Shown: piece after piece, positions 35,553-47,725 of the stretch | Numbering within the stretch: the first letter of the stretch is position 1 | How the letters are laid out: each line of letters begins with the position of its first letter | Assembly (NCBI GenBank): GCA_025642075.2 | Contig: JAODUO010000437.1 | Location: 50,001 to 114,000, forward strand | Origin: Ridgeia piscesae | Lineage: Eukaryota > Annelida > Polychaeta > Sabellida > Siboglinidae | DNA length: 64,000 nucleotides | Direction of reading: 5' to 3' | Translations under genes and position numbers: made by a program | The notes under the pieces: generated by a model | Told to the model about the DNA's origin: nothing | Database searches by the model: none | The model's input: only the letters and a program-made list of their open reading frames with translations

Positions 35553-36069
35553 GATCTTTCGCTCTGGCTGATACCGCTAGTCACAGACTCAGACCTAGCA
35601 TTCACCGAGCTCCCGTTGCTACGTTGATTGCGAATGCGCGCGCATTGGACACCGGGAAAATGGCAAGCCGAGATTGTAACGCCAAGTAAACGACTGGTCC
35701 CCGTCGCTGAAAAATTGCCACCAAAACATAAACGTTGCAACATTGTATCGTAGCGTGTCAAATTAATTTATGTTCAGCATAAAGTGCAACACGTGTCTTT
35801 CATAACATTCGTGTCACATCACCTCTTCAAATGGATCGACAACACCTCGTATGCGTCTCCGGACGTTGAAACCGGGCTGCGTTTCTTCTCAAACTCGATG
35901 ACAACGACATCGACCAATTTCTACATTAGCTGCCATCTTTGTCGTGTGAGTACGGCGAGCCGTTGAGTAAGCTCTTGATTGACTTGAAAACGTGATCATG
36001 GGTCCTATTTTACGTGTCACGTGAAACAGTGTGAGACCATGCTATTTATTAAAATACGCCAAGAAAGTT

Positions 36070-38150
36070 AGAACACCAGATTTCAATACAACGAATTTTG
36101 ATCTGTTCCAAATATTCCGGACGCCACTATATATTTGAAATTATACGATATCGCAGAGGAAACTACTGATTCTTAACAAAACTATGTACCAGTCCGTCTT
36201 ATAACTTCCAGATACAACCTCCCCTGGTTCAATAAAGACTTGGAAAAAATGTGCAAAAGAAAGAAACGATTATATAAGAAAGCAAAAATATCTAGAAATC
36301 CAAGACTGGCAAGAGTTTTGTAACATCAGGAAAGAAATGCACAAACACCTTCGTTCTGTTAGACTGTCCTATATAAATATATTCCTAACAACTGCAATAA
36401 TAGACACACCGAAAGCATTCTGGAGTTTCATTTCCAAACTTAGACAAGGTATTGGGGACCTCAATATTGCGGGAAACATAATTAACGATGACAAACAAAA
36501 AGCAGAAGCCTTAGGCAATCAGTTCAAAAGTGTTTTCACACATGCATGAAGGAAATTCCAAGTTGCCAAATCTGAACGACAGTCCACGTGGAAAAATACC
36601 CACACTAACATTTTCACTTAAATGAGTACGATGATCAACTATCAAAAATTAACACCTTTAAATCGCAAGTACCAGATGGCATTCCACCATGGTTTCTAAA
36701 CAGATATGCCTCCCACCTAACACCAATAATACATGATATCTTCAAATCATCAGTTGACTCTGGTCAAGTCCTCAAAGCCTGGAACGAAGCAAACATAACA
36801 GCAATTTTCAAGAAAGGAAACAGGGCAGAAACTTCAAACTACAGACCAATATCCTTAACACCTGTGATTTATAAACTTCTTGAACACATAATTCATAGCC
36901 ACATCATGAAACACCTTGAACAACATCACATCCTAACTGACCACCAACATGGTTTTCGTGCAAAAAGATCAACAGAAACTTAATTCATTCAAACTGTCCA
37001 TGACATTAGCAAATATCTAGATGAAAAGAAATATGTAGACATGGCCATTCCAGACTTCACTAAAGCATTCGACAAAGTTCCACATAAAAGACTAATCCAC
37101 AAACTAAAATACTATGGCATCACAGGCCCAATATCGTCATGGATAGAAAGCTTCCTTGCAGAAAGAACTCAACAGGTTGTAATAAATGGATCAGCATCCA
37201 AACCAATTCAACTCACCTCAGGGGTACCACAGGGAACCGTACTGGGGCCCCTACTTTTCTTAATTTACATAAATGACCTACCCAACAATCTCACTTCAAA
37301 CGTTCGCCTTTTGCAGATGACTGCCTACTATATCAACCAGTTAAATCAGACAATGACATTTCTCACCTCCAAAATGATCTAATCAAACTTGAGGAATGGC
37401 AAAACACCTGGCTATGAAATTCAATCCCACCAAATGCTTCACAATGACATTAGCCTCAAGAAAACCGACACCAAATATGTACACCTTCTGTGGCCAACAA
37501 CTTAAATCTGTTCAATCACATTGTTATCTTGGTGTACAAATATCAAATACATTAAATTGGACAGCACAATGCAACTCAGTCGCTAGGAAATCACAACAGA
37601 CTCTAGGAGTCTAAATAAATGCCCAACCCACATTAAGTCTATAGCCTACACCCCTTGTCCGGCCAATACTTGAATATGCGTCAGCATCATGGGATCCACA
37701 TTGCCTAAAACATATTAAAACGTTAGAAAGATTCCAAAGACAAACTGCCAGATTTTGTACACAAAACTATTCTAGAGAACCAGGAACAGTAACCCAACTT
37801 CTTAAAGACCTCCAGTGGGTCACCCTCCAAACAAGAAGAAAAATTAAAAGACAGCATAATATACAAAATGGAATATAACCTTATAGATATCCCGCTAGAT
37901 CACTATATCCAACACAACATTAGATCCTCACGTAAACATGACAGTCAGTTCTTGCAAATTAGATACTCTGCAAACATATTTGGAAACAGCTTCTTCCCAA
38001 CAACAATTAAAGAATAGAATTCTCTCCCCCCCAACACTGTCTCAAGTAAATCACTAAACTCGTTTCAAAATAATTTAATCCAACATTTTAACAATTAAGT
38101 CAGACGACCCACCATGCGCACTCGCGTGATGTGTCCCTAAGACATTTTGC
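36070..38150 (+). mobile_element. CR1-type LINE, decayed
   Basis: Plus strand: SFISKLRQGIGDL linker (36337-36549), then RT from about 36600: PDGIPPWFLNRYA, KAWNEANITAIFKKGNRAET, SNYRPISLTPVIYKLLE, HGFRAKRSTET, DFTKAFDKVPHKRLI and SGVPQGTVLGPLLFLIYIND (37041-37382); the FADD box is shifted (near 37310, FADDC). C-terminal RPILEYASASWDPH near 37665 and an RQTARF motif follow. Several stops. Confidence 0.85.
37041..37382 (+). pseudogene. CR1-type LINE RT palm fragment
   Basis: FTKAFDKVPHKRLIHKLKYY to GVPQGTVLGPLLFLIYINDL. The frame then slips just before the catalytic Asp pair. Confidence 0.8.
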
Positions 38151-38194
38151 CAGTTACAGAAACAATAGTTGTATATATTATTAGTCTTCTTTTA

Positions 38195-38395
38195 GGCATA
38201 TTAGCTTAAACATAGCTGACTTACCGATACAAATGTCAAGCCTTAAGGACTGTGATAAGTAATATACGAAATTGTAGGTTTTGTGTAGGACTGTTTGTCA
38301 GCGACAACGTTTCTTCGTAATGTACGCGTAGTTACGAAATATGCTCGTGGTTACCCAATTTAAACAATTACGTAAAGACGTAACGTGCAATACTG
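38195..38395 (+). repeat. Dispersed repeat A, copy 2
   Basis: Related to 10070-10245 (AACATAGCTGACTTACC, TTTGTCAG, AGTTACGAAATATGCTCGTG, GTAACGTGCAATA). Here the sequence runs on without MITE M1. Confidence 0.7.
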
Positions 38396-38438
38396 TCGCC
38401 AATTTGTCATTAACGCGGCAAAACTAGAATGAGTCTAT

Positions 38439-38491
38439 TGTATGATTTAACTTACTTTGGAGCAAACATTTGTCGATGACTACGATGGAGG

Positions 38492-38553
<62 letters not shown>

Positions 38554-38768
38554 AACAGAGACCCCCTACCATGAACAGAGACCAGGGATACCATCTGCCT
38601 GCCATCTACAACCAAATTATCGCGCCGTAATCTGAGCCAACACACGTGACACCAGTACGTGAACAATGCCTATAGCTGACAGGTCGAAACTTTCGACCTG
38701 TTAGCTATAGTCGGAAACGTCGTACTCATCCACAAATGTTTGCTCCAAAGTAAGTTAAATCATACAAT
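38439..38768. mobile_element. MITE family M2
   Basis: Inverted termini of about 47 bp (38439-38486 and 38721-38767): TATGATTTAACTTACTTTGG and complement, AGCAAACATTTGT and complement. The inside holds a (TA)n (38493-38551) and a strong hairpin (38670-38710; CTATAGCTGACAGGTCGAAA pairs with the next 21 bases). No coding capacity. Confidence 0.8.
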
Positions 38769-38774
38769 AAACCA

Positions 38775-40980
38775 TTCTTGGAGCCATGAACAATAATTAT
38801 ATTCAATATAGAATGAGTCTCTTTGTCAAAATGCAGTAGGATTACTGATGGAAGTAACACTAGTCACGAATCATTATCAGTGAGCAGAATATCATTGGAG
38901 CGCAGTAGCGCAGTCGCAGTTCAATTGACATATCCTTACTGGGGCGGCATAGCTCAACATATCAAAACAAATGTTCATTTTGTGATAAAGCACAACATTT
39001 GGCAGATGTGTTGATAGCTATATTGGGAACAAAACTGGATATTGGAACATCGCAAATTCGCACCCTGGTGGTCGTAGCAGCCATTTCTCAAAATGGCCGC
39101 CAGCTGTTGGTCAAAACTTCTTATACCATTGGAGCCACATGCAATAATAATTAATATAATCGAGATCATAATAACCCTGAGAGACAAATAAATACTCACA
39201 ATTCTATGGAATTTTACAAGTAATTGGTCATTTTGTTATAATTTTATTATATTTTAGTGCCACGAATAAGTAAAAACTGTTCTCATAGTATTATTTTGTC
39301 AGATGGTGGATACTAGAATAAACGTTGTTTGTTTTTATTTAGAAAAGTGCAGTATCATGCTAACTGAGATTCAATGTTAATTACATGTGTCTTAATAAAA
39401 TAGTACAATAGTGAGGTTTTTTTGTAATAGTTAGCCGAGAAAAGTGGTGTCGGACTTACATAAAAAATGTATGTCCGACACCATACATAATGCTAATTTT
39501 GAAGAAAAAAAGTATTTGTGCATTTTCTGTAATATATTAATAAACATAATGATTGTTATGGCAATTAGGAATCCAAGTGGATTAGTACAACATTATGGAA
39601 CCCGCTACAGTGAATCCATTCCTATATTAGAATTTAATACACAATGTAGACTCGTATGTATCATATCAAATTAAACTGATACACGTGATAAATCTAGGTG
39701 TTTTGAGTACATGAACTCTATACAATCATGAAAACAAGTTAGAGTTTTGTTTTTTTATTGCAAACAATTAAGAAGTTTTTATTAATAATCTATTTTTTAA
39801 AATAAACATAACTGACTAGAATACTGTTGCAGCATTTGCCTACAAGTTGCTACATGTGTAACGGATTTATAATTACATCTTATTAAATATTGAGTACATA
39901 AAATAAAGAGACCAATTATAGGTATTCAGGGGTAGAAGTTCGGCATTTATTTTACTAGACAGCGGGATTAGTAAAGACAAACGTTTATTAATCCGCCAAA
40001 AGGTTTACGAGTCCGACAAGAGTTAAAAACAACCAGAATTTTAGTTGTTACAATTTTATTTAATATTTAAAAAAATTATATTTTGTGCAGCCCAAGTTAA
40101 AAAGCAATGGTAACAAAGTAGTAACACAGGAGTAGCAAAAGTAATTAATGAAGAACTGAAGATATGATTTGTGTCAACAAATTGCACAATTTGGAAAAGG
40201 ATGCCATTTGTGCTCATTGGCCAGTAGTACCACCCTACCAGATACAGGGCAGCCTACAATTATGAATTTTCCATAATCGTTCCAGAAATTGACCTCATAT
40301 GAAAACTGCTCTGGACAGTATTAATTGAAATAAAAAAATAAGATACTATAGAAAAGTATAGATATCTAGAACAGTTAATCTTACAATTAATGCCTAGAGA
40401 AGTTCATAGCTGGTGGCTGCGTAAGCTGCCTAAGGAAATGCCATCATTTATCAGTAAATGAAGCTGTCGCTACTGTAGCCAGTTGTTCACTGGCAGCAAT
40501 TTATCAATGTTTTAATGACTTGGGATTCAGTTACATTCTGGCCTGTGGCTTGATTGACGACATCAGGCTATGTGACCGACAAAATGATCCCATCCGACTA
40601 TCGTGGTCAAGGTCCTTCCGATTGTTTTCATTGATTGGTCTATCTACGGTTCACGTGACCCGTCCACATCCGGTAATGTGAGCGACAAATGGGAGTGCTT
40701 AAATTAATGATTATGGATACCGCTTTGTGTAAATGTTACGATTCGTTTCATTGGTTGACTTCGATGATCCGGAAGTGGTCACTATAACATACATTCCAGT
40801 AACGATAATCCCTCAGCGATATAAACTGTTTAAAGGGATACTCTAGTCAGTGAGAGGTTCACAGTATTAACTTAAATATGTATACTATATTGGTTGTGCC
40901 TAGTAATTGTGCACAAAGATCGTTAATAAACAATTAGTTATAGTTTAATGGTATCAAAAACATGCTATCTAAGACTCTGG
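38775..40980. other. Intergenic, AT-rich
   Basis: No gene recognised on either strand; only short frames without splice or start support. Confidence 0.5.
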
Positions 40981-40985
40981 GCGCT

Positions 40986-41219
40986 GCCATCTTTAGACTT
41001 ACGCGCCAGTGACGTAAGCCAAATCGTTTACGTCACTGGCGTATTGTTGAAAAAGGCAAGGATTGGCGGAATCTTCGCTAATAATTGTCATTTGTGACGT
41101 AAGCAATCCGCGACGTACTGAACACATCAAATAACATTGGTCAGACGTAAGATGTTCGAACGTGCATGCGCCAGTGACGTAAGCGGTTTACATCACTGGC
41201 GCATAAGTCTCAAGATGCC
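40986..41219. mobile_element. MITE family M3 with duplicated internal hairpins
   Basis: Outer inverted repeat of about 34 bp (CATCTTTAGACTTACGCGCC on the left; its diverged complement at 41185-41219). Two internal hairpins, 41001-41042 and 41166-41205, each pair GCGCCAGTGACGTAAGC with GTTTACGTCACTGGCG-type sequence and contain TGACGT motifs. Confidence 0.75.
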
Positions 41220-41224
41220 TTGCC

Positions 41225-43310
41225 TTGCTTATCCCGTAGTCTTAGTGGACCGTTGGGGCGCCACAGATGACCTGGCAACCAGCTCCCTCTATTCCTCTCG
41301 CCTCACAGTCTTCCTCATGGCGGCGCCCAGTATCATGCCCGTCCATTCCGGTATGTTGTCCTCCCATCTCTTTTTCTGACTGCCTCTTCTTCGCCCTCCT
41401 AGCACTGTGCCCTGCAGGATTGTCTTCGCAAGCCCTGAAGATGTTGTTATGTGCCCGTACCATTTCAGTTTGCGTCTTTTTACTGTGGTCAATAGATCTT
41501 CGTGGGGCCCAATGGCTTGCCGAGTTCTGTTTCGCACCTCTTCGTTTGAGATGTGGTCTCTGTAGGTGATGCCTAGGAGTTTTCTGAGGCATCTCATCTC
41601 CATGGCCTGTATCCTTCTCTCTGTGTCTGCTGTTAGTGTCCAAGACTCACAGGCGTACAGGAATATGGACATGACTAGGGAGCGCATCAGTCTGATATTT
41701 GAGCTGAGCGCTATATTCCTGTCATTCCAGATGGTCTTGAGTTTGGCGAGTGCTGCTGTGGCCTGGGCGATCCTGGCGAGAATTTCTGGTTTAGATCCTT
41801 CATCTGTGATGATTGCTCCCAGATATTTGAACCTGTTGACGCAATCTAGTTTCTCGCCGTTGACCCTGATGTCAGTGCTGAAGCCATTGGTGTTGTTGGT
41901 CATCAGTTTGGTCTTTTCTGCATTGATCTGCATGCCGAAGGCTGTATAAGTCTTGTCAAGGCGCTCCACCAATTCAGCTAGCTCCTCTTCCCTTCCTGCC
42001 AGGCCATCTATGTCGTCGGCAAAACGCAAGTTTGTAATATTCCTGCCACCAATGCTGACTGTCTCTTCATGGTCATTCAGTGCGTCAGTCATAATTCTCT
42101 CCAAGAAGATGTTGAAGAGGGTGGGGAAGAGCACACGGCCTTGTCTTACTCCGACGGTGGTTCTGAACCAGTCCCCTATGCTGTTGTTAAGGTAGACTGC
42201 GCTGGTGGCCTTCTCACAGAGGTTCTGTATCAATCTGATCAGGTTGGCGTTGATGTTGAAATGTCTCATGCTGGCCCATAGTGCTGCATGCCATACCCTA
42301 TCGAACGCCTTCTTGAAGTCAATGAAAACGTGATAGAGGACTTGCTGGTGTTGGAGGTACTTCTCGCAGAGTATCCTGAGGTTGCAGATCTGCTCTGTTG
42401 TGCTGCGTCCTGGTCTGAAGCCTGCTTGTTCCTCAGCGATGATCTTTTCCGCTTGCGGCTTTAGTCGGTTCAGCAAGATTTTCAGCATAACTTTGCTCGG
42501 GTGTATGATGAGGCTGATGGTACGATAGTTCTGGCATAGCAGTAGGTTGCCTTTCTTTGGGAGGGTGATGATGAGAGATTGGGTCCACGGCGTGGGCTAT
42601 CTGCCAGATCTTGTTGTAGATAGTCAGTAGGGCACTTATCATGGCTTCTCCACCTGCCTGCACCAGCTCCGCTGGGACGTTGTCCGCTCCTACTGACTTC
42701 CCCTTCTTGAGCGATTTCACCGCTGCTTCCACTTCTTCGCGACGGATGGGGTAGTTGGCGTTGTCAGTTGCTGGAGGGACGTTCAGTACTTCTGGGTCTC
42801 CTGTGGCTCTGTAGTTGTACAGCTCGGAGCAGTACTCGGACCACCTCTTTAGGATGTCCTGTTCTTCAGTCAGACATTTTCCATCCTTGTCCTGTATGGT
42901 GGTGGTTCGTCCTTGCTTTGTGCTGGTCAGGTCTTTCACCAGCTGGTAAGTTTTCTTGCTGTTATTCTTCTTCATGCTATCTTTGATGTCCTGGCACTGC
43001 TCTTCAATACAGTTTATCTTTGCCTTTTGCATGCCTTTCTTGATTTCTTGGTTGGCTGCCCTGTACTGCCTTACTCCTTCCGCATCTTTCTTCTTCAACT
43101 CCCTTCGTTTGTCGCACAGATCAAGTAAGTCAGCTGTGACCCAGGGCTTCTTGAGTGGGCGATGTTTGCCAAGGATCTCACTGGCGGTGTTGGTCATCCA
43201 GAATGGTGAGCGCTGCATATTTCCCTCCTATCATTGCGTGGAAGGCTTCTGCTACTTCGGGGTCCTTCAGCTTCTCAAGGTCAATTTTTATCCTGGCACA
43301 GTGTGCGGAA
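41225..43310 (-). mobile_element. RTE/Proto2-like LINE, 5' truncated
   Basis: Minus strand: linker region (43218-42590) with LKKPWVTADLLDLCDKRREL and KSLKKGKSVGADNVPAELVQ, then after a frameshift near 42590 the RT (42488-41289). The endonuclease is missing. The element lies about 360 bp downstream of the gene X stop codon, so it may serve as part of its 3' flank. Confidence 0.85.
41289..42488 (-). pseudogene. RTE/Proto2-like reverse transcriptase (399 codons open)
   Basis: IIAEEQAGFRPGRSTTEQI, FIDFKKAFDRVWH, VGVRQGRVLFPTLFN and the catalytic LRFADDIDGLAG, then FGMQINAEKTKLM, FKYLGAIITDEGS and the C-terminal RRKLKWYGHITTSSGLAKT. The palm and thumb are intact; the GVRQG box has R in place of C after it. 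5' part frameshifted, so not functional as it stands. Confidence 0.85.
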
Positions 43311-43673
43311 CGACAATTTAAAATGTAAATGTAATCATCTCACGTGATCTATCTTAATAATACAAAACACGGCATACGTCATGGTTAGTCTTTGTCTTAT
43401 CTCCGAACTATCGAAGGTAGTTATCGATACCATCTTACGATGAATTAATGTCACTCACCCATTCTGACATTCGTGCTGAGTCACGTAATGTCTAACTAGT
43501 TTCAGTGCTCATCACATGCAACGAAATCTAACATGTAAAGCTAGTGCCTTAGCAAACACTGCGAATGAATACAAATTACTACTAAAATAAGGCAAAAGCA
43601 AACTGATCAGCTGCACAGAGCCAAGACGTTGACGTATGCTATTGGCGTGTTTTGTCACTGCACCTCAGTATCT

Positions 43674-43681
43674 TCATGGAT
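43674..43681 (-). CDS. Gene X exon 14 (last two residues and stop)
   Basis: Acceptor TTGTATTTTGTCTACAG; the first two bases complete Asp, then CCA and TGA, so the protein ends STYQELDP. The Asp restores the 'TYQ.LD' end seen in unit 1, which supports the exon. No AATAAA was found in the next 350 bases. Confidence 0.6.
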
Positions 43682-43962
43682 CTGTAGACAAAATACAAGA
43701 ACAATCAGTTAATACTTGCAGAGGAATATATGCAACGTTGGTTTCAAGTAACAACAAGACGTTGCTTAATTTGTTTTGTTGCTTGTAGGTGCACCATTCA
43801 ACAGTTACTGTTATTGTATTATTTCCATTATTGATATTATTGCCATGATTATTATTTGTTTAAACCATACAGCAATATTTGAATAAAGGTATTTGGCAAA
43901 TAAATTATATTTCCATAAAATGGTGCCAACATATTTTAATATGTTACTATGTAATATATATG

Positions 43963-43967
<5 letters not shown>

Positions 43968-44028
<61 letters not shown>
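43968..44028. repeat. (TA)n microsatellite in gene X intron 13
   Basis: Pure TA array of about 60 bp. Confidence 0.95.
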
Positions 44029-44033
<5 letters not shown>

Positions 44034-44539
44034 ACATTATTTAAGTAACAAGAGAAAGAAAAGCACATCAAACAAAGTATGACATATTTAACGGTTATAT
44101 TTATTTGATGTACATAATCTACACGTCTTTATGTTTATCATAGAGTTTACATAAAATAAATAAAACGTACGATTATATTTAATAATTTAAATGACACGAA
44201 GTATACCTTCATGGACATTATACAAGATGCAGCGTATTTCACTCTAGCTGCCTTTACACAGACAACTCTACTTGTTCAGTGCACAGGTAGTTGTCAGGGA
44301 AAAGACAATAAGACAAAATTCTTCAGTTGCCAAGTATAAAGACAACTGGATTAAAAGTGAAATTGCACAGCTCATTGTCTTTGCATCGAAACCGTGACAA
44401 GGTTTATCAGAAAACAAAGTGCAGAGCTCTAGGATTGCAGTACAGCACAGATAGTAATGCCAGTAGATGTTTTGTTAAAGCGGTCAAGGGCACAAACAAA
44501 GCACAGTGTATGTCCAAGCCTGGCACACGGAACACATAC

Positions 44540-44602
44540 CCAGTTCTTGATATGTAGACGGGGCTGTTGGTTCTCCCCGGTCTCCAGGAGTCGTGTACAT
44601 TC
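44540..44602 (-). CDS. Gene X exon 13 (residues 471-491), tail unit 2 second half
   Basis: 63 bp, phase 1-1, acceptor ATGTCTTCCTCTAACCAG, donor CTGG/GTATGT. Encodes GMYTTPGDRGEPTAPSTYQE; joined to exon 12 it creates YQGM, a PI3K-type YxxM. Confidence 0.75.
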
Positions 44603-45299
44603 CTGGTTAGAGGAAGACATGAAACGATTAATGAAGGATATAGTTATTTACTAATTACTTATTAATTGTTTCGTTGCGTTGGCGACACCCGGGGTAAGGC
44701 ATTGGCTAGTGTGGACCCATGACTTGAGAAAGCACCGGTTGCAATGGTTCCACACATTGACACCGCCCTGTCACTCGCTGGTGATACAGACGTCGTCCTT
44801 TCTAAACGGTAGCACTCGATTATTGAAAAAGCTATATTAAAAGAGTAGATTTTGCGATAGTGACGGTGGCTAATTTGCATATTGGGAATAAATGTACACC
44901 CTGCCAGTTTCTAATAGTGTTTATCCTAATCACTGACTTGGAAAACATAGCCATATACACCATTTGTTTTGAGAGTACCATGCATACCTTTGACAATGTT
45001 GAATCAAAATAGCTTTTTCGATAATGGCCGCAATAATTTGCATTAAAAAAATTCCCCATGGTTGTTGGAATGACAACCCAACTGGATTTTATCACTGACC
45101 CCTTTCGGTGACAAATCCACCATAAAACCTTGTACCATAAACAATTCATAGGTTCATAAACTGGCAAATGGACTAGTTGCAACGTAATTTGATGGAAGAA
45201 CAAAAGGACACGTGTCAGCCGGATTATAGAGGTCGAATCTTACTTGAGGAAAATGTACAATGATATTGTTCTGCAATGTATATAATTATGTTGACTGAC

Positions 45300-45353
45300 C
45301 TTGATACATTGGAAGATCTCCAGTGTGACGTTCATTGAGGTTCTGATAGCGGT
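45300..45353 (-). CDS. Gene X exon 12 (residues 453-470), tail unit 2 first half
   Basis: 54 bp, phase 1-1, acceptor AAATGCTGTTGTAG, donor CAAG/GTCAGT. Encodes DRYQNLNERHTGDLPMYQ. YQN fits a Grb2-type SH2 site by known consensus. Confidence 0.7.
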
Positions 45354-45813
45354 CTACAACAGCATTTGTTTCAACAATACATAAATGTGATGTAGGAAAA
45401 CGAAAGTACGAGTCGAGAAAATATATTTAAATGCAAATGAACTTAACGGGATGCTTTTTAGAAACAGGATGACCTCAAACTTACCCCTTTTCAAAAAATG
45501 TTCACACAGAATATGCAGCATTAAACCTTTGAACAACTCTACAAAAATTATACAAAGATATACATAAATGTTGCCATCTAACTACATCGATACCGGAACT
45601 GCAAGGGCGAAGGAACGTGAGCAGGTACAACTAATTATTTGTATACATGGAGGCCGTAACACGTTGTAATAGATAAGCGCCAAACTCTCGGATAGTAGAA
45701 CGTTGCGCCGGTACCAGTAATTGTTATACATTTTGGATAAACCACATAATAACGCAAATGTCTATGTAACGAAAGCATTACGTGTGTCGTACTCGGACAT
45801 GTAACTCACACAC

Positions 45814-45876
45814 CTAGTCCTTGATAAGTCGACGGCACGTCTGGTTCTCTGTGCTCGTCAAGGCCCGCATACACAC
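45814..45876 (-). CDS. Gene X exon 11 (residues 432-452), tail unit 1 second half
   Basis: 63 bp, phase 1-1, acceptor GTGTCTTCCACACACCAG, donor CTAG/GTGTGT. Encodes GVYAGLDEHREP and PSTYQGL. Homologous to exon 13. Confidence 0.75.
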   Translation of the reverse strand: MCMRALTSTENQTCRRLIKD

Positions 45877-46292
45877 CTGGTGTGTGGAAGACACGAGACA
45901 ATAATTTGACCTCTCTGTTTGCCGTCGTTGAAGAGGCACGTGCTATAGCATTATTTAGTAATAAATAGAACGTAACACACATGAGACACGAGTGAAATAT
46001 TTCACTTTGAGTCAGCAATTGATTGCAAGTATTGTGATGGCGTAGTTAGTGATGCAGATATTCAAAGTAGACCTACTATATAACTAGATAACCAATTATT
46101 TACAATAAAGTTTACATATGTTGTAGTAAGCAATACCAAGTGAGTTTGGTGGAAGAACGTAAACAGTCGTCACATTAAAGATGTCGCACGACGTAATATG
46201 GGTTTAGAACGCTCACTTGAAACAAATAATGATACTGTATTGACACGTATGCATGTTCGTCATTATTCCATAATAAAACTATGCCGACATAC

Positions 46293-46376
46293 CTTGATAC
46301 ACTTGGGCACCCCTTGCATTACGGTCAGCGAGACCTTGATACCGGATATTGTCGCCATCAAAACCAGCATTTGATT
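46293..46376 (-). CDS. Gene X exon 10 (residues 404-431), tail unit 1 first half
   Basis: 84 bp, phase 1-1, acceptor ATATACTGTTGTAG, donor CAAG/GTATGT. Encodes ESNAGFDGDN then RYQGLADRNARGAQVYQ. Homologous to exon 12, including its acceptor region. Confidence 0.7.
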
Positions 46377-46659
46377 CTACAACAGTATATCTTTCAACAG
46401 TACCCAAACGTGAAGCCGGGAGGCGAAAGGACGAACTGAAGAAGCTGGAGACGAACACAAATAAAACAGGAAGACGTTTAAGAATGGCGATAAGATCCAT
46501 AGTGACTCCTTTTCTTTATAAAAAGGGATTATGTTATTCTGAATTGCTGTGGTTGGAATAAACAACACTATCGTTCTTTTTATACGCACACTTCACGAAT
46601 ATCAAACCTATCCAGCTGTAATACCACATTAAGACGGTTGCTACAACTGTCGTCCTCAC

Positions 46660-46792
46660 CGTAGTCCAGGGGTCTGTCCCCTCTCTCCCGTAGTGGATAC
46701 TCCGACTGTTGCTCCATGTGGCGAGGCTGGTTCTTCGATGATTGTCTGTGTCTTTTGGCGTTGCCGGCAGGCTGCTCCACCGAGTCTTCCGT
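46660..46792 (-). CDS. Gene X exon 9 (residues 360-403)
   Basis: 133 bp, enters phase 0, leaves phase 1 (GACTACG/GTGAGG). Encodes a basic, polar cytosolic stretch (NAKRHRQSSKNQPRH) with EYPL and LDY. If the donor is not used the frame runs on to TAA at 46580-46582 (26 more residues), giving an isoform without the tyrosine units. The acceptor (CTGCGTGTTGGACAG) is modest. Confidence 0.65.
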
Positions 46793-47725
46793 CTGTCCAA
46801 CACGCAGTTCACACGCATGTCAGCAATGAGCAATCGAAATTACAAGGGTGACTTCGAAAACTAATGTTCACGTAGCGATGTGAACATAAAGCACTGTCTC
46901 CAGGCGCTCAACCCACAGTCATTGCGTGATTAATTTGCGTTCTTATCACATTTCCCCCAAGTTGCTTTGTGGGTGGACTCGTCAACATTGTAATGATGGC
47001 GACACGTTTGTACCGTTCAATGTTATCAGATAACACTAATGGCGAGAAAATACGTAGCTAAATTTGAGCTATATTTTCGCATGAACTGAATGAACAACGA
47101 ATACACAAAGACATCTAGTGATACGTTTTACATATGTGTAGACGTTTTGCAAATGTATACATACAATAAAACAATATGAACGACATAGTAATCGTATTGT
47201 AATCAGTAAACACATATATTTGCTTGATTAATACCACAATATAGATCCACACATTTTGTATTTCAATATCAATGAAAACTCAATTTCTGAAAATAAATGC
47301 TTAAACTTAAACTCTATTTAACTTGTGCAGAATGGTTCTCCTTAGACGCCGCAATTCATTCTTGTCCACATTGCTCGGTGTTCGCATGTCGTCTCAACAT
47401 ATCGACAGCTTACTCCCATGTGAACTAAAGATGATATAGATAAACAAACTAGTATTAAAAATTTGCCCTAGAATTGCACCCGATAAGAGCAATTGAACTG
47501 GATGGAACATCGAGAATGCGTAAACAGTAGCCCAGAACTTCGATTTCCTTAAGCGTAATATATCGATGTCCTATGGCAGACGAAATTGCATCTGAATCCA
47601 CGTCCCAAACAAAAACATAAACGTCGCTTGATATTGAACATCCGCGTCTTGAGATGATATATTATATTTGTTTTCATTCAGGAGGGCATTAGTGGTAAAG
47701 TATGTCCTGTAATAAGGCTACTTAC

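Larger units (their letters stand above)
30960..35765. mobile_element. ISL2EU-like two-gene DNA transposon, almost intact
   Basis: Two convergent genes: a SWIM-YqaJ-PHD protein (plus, 31159-33295) and a THAP-DDE transposase (minus, 35552-33389), with overlapping 3' ends. This pairing of a THAP/DDE transposase with a YqaJ-nuclease protein is, to my knowledge, the signature of ISL2EU-type elements. Inverted subterminal motifs GCTCGGTGAATGC (31018-31030) and its complement (35598-35610), each near AACGGGA, mark the ends, but exact termini and target duplication were not resolved. One frameshift in the transposase is the only clear defect. Confidence 0.75.

Noticed and set aside
41137..43321. Plus-strand frames at 41.1-43.3 kb, some hydrophobic
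   Set aside because: Antisense shadows of the RTE/Proto2-like reverse transcriptase and its linker.
46279..46500. Signal-peptide-like start MDLIAILKRLPVLFVFV upstream of the exon 10 tyrosine module
   Set aside because: It looks like a separate small gene, but the phases and homology to exon 12 show that only 46376-46293 is exon; the hydrophobic stretch is the pyrimidine-rich intron.
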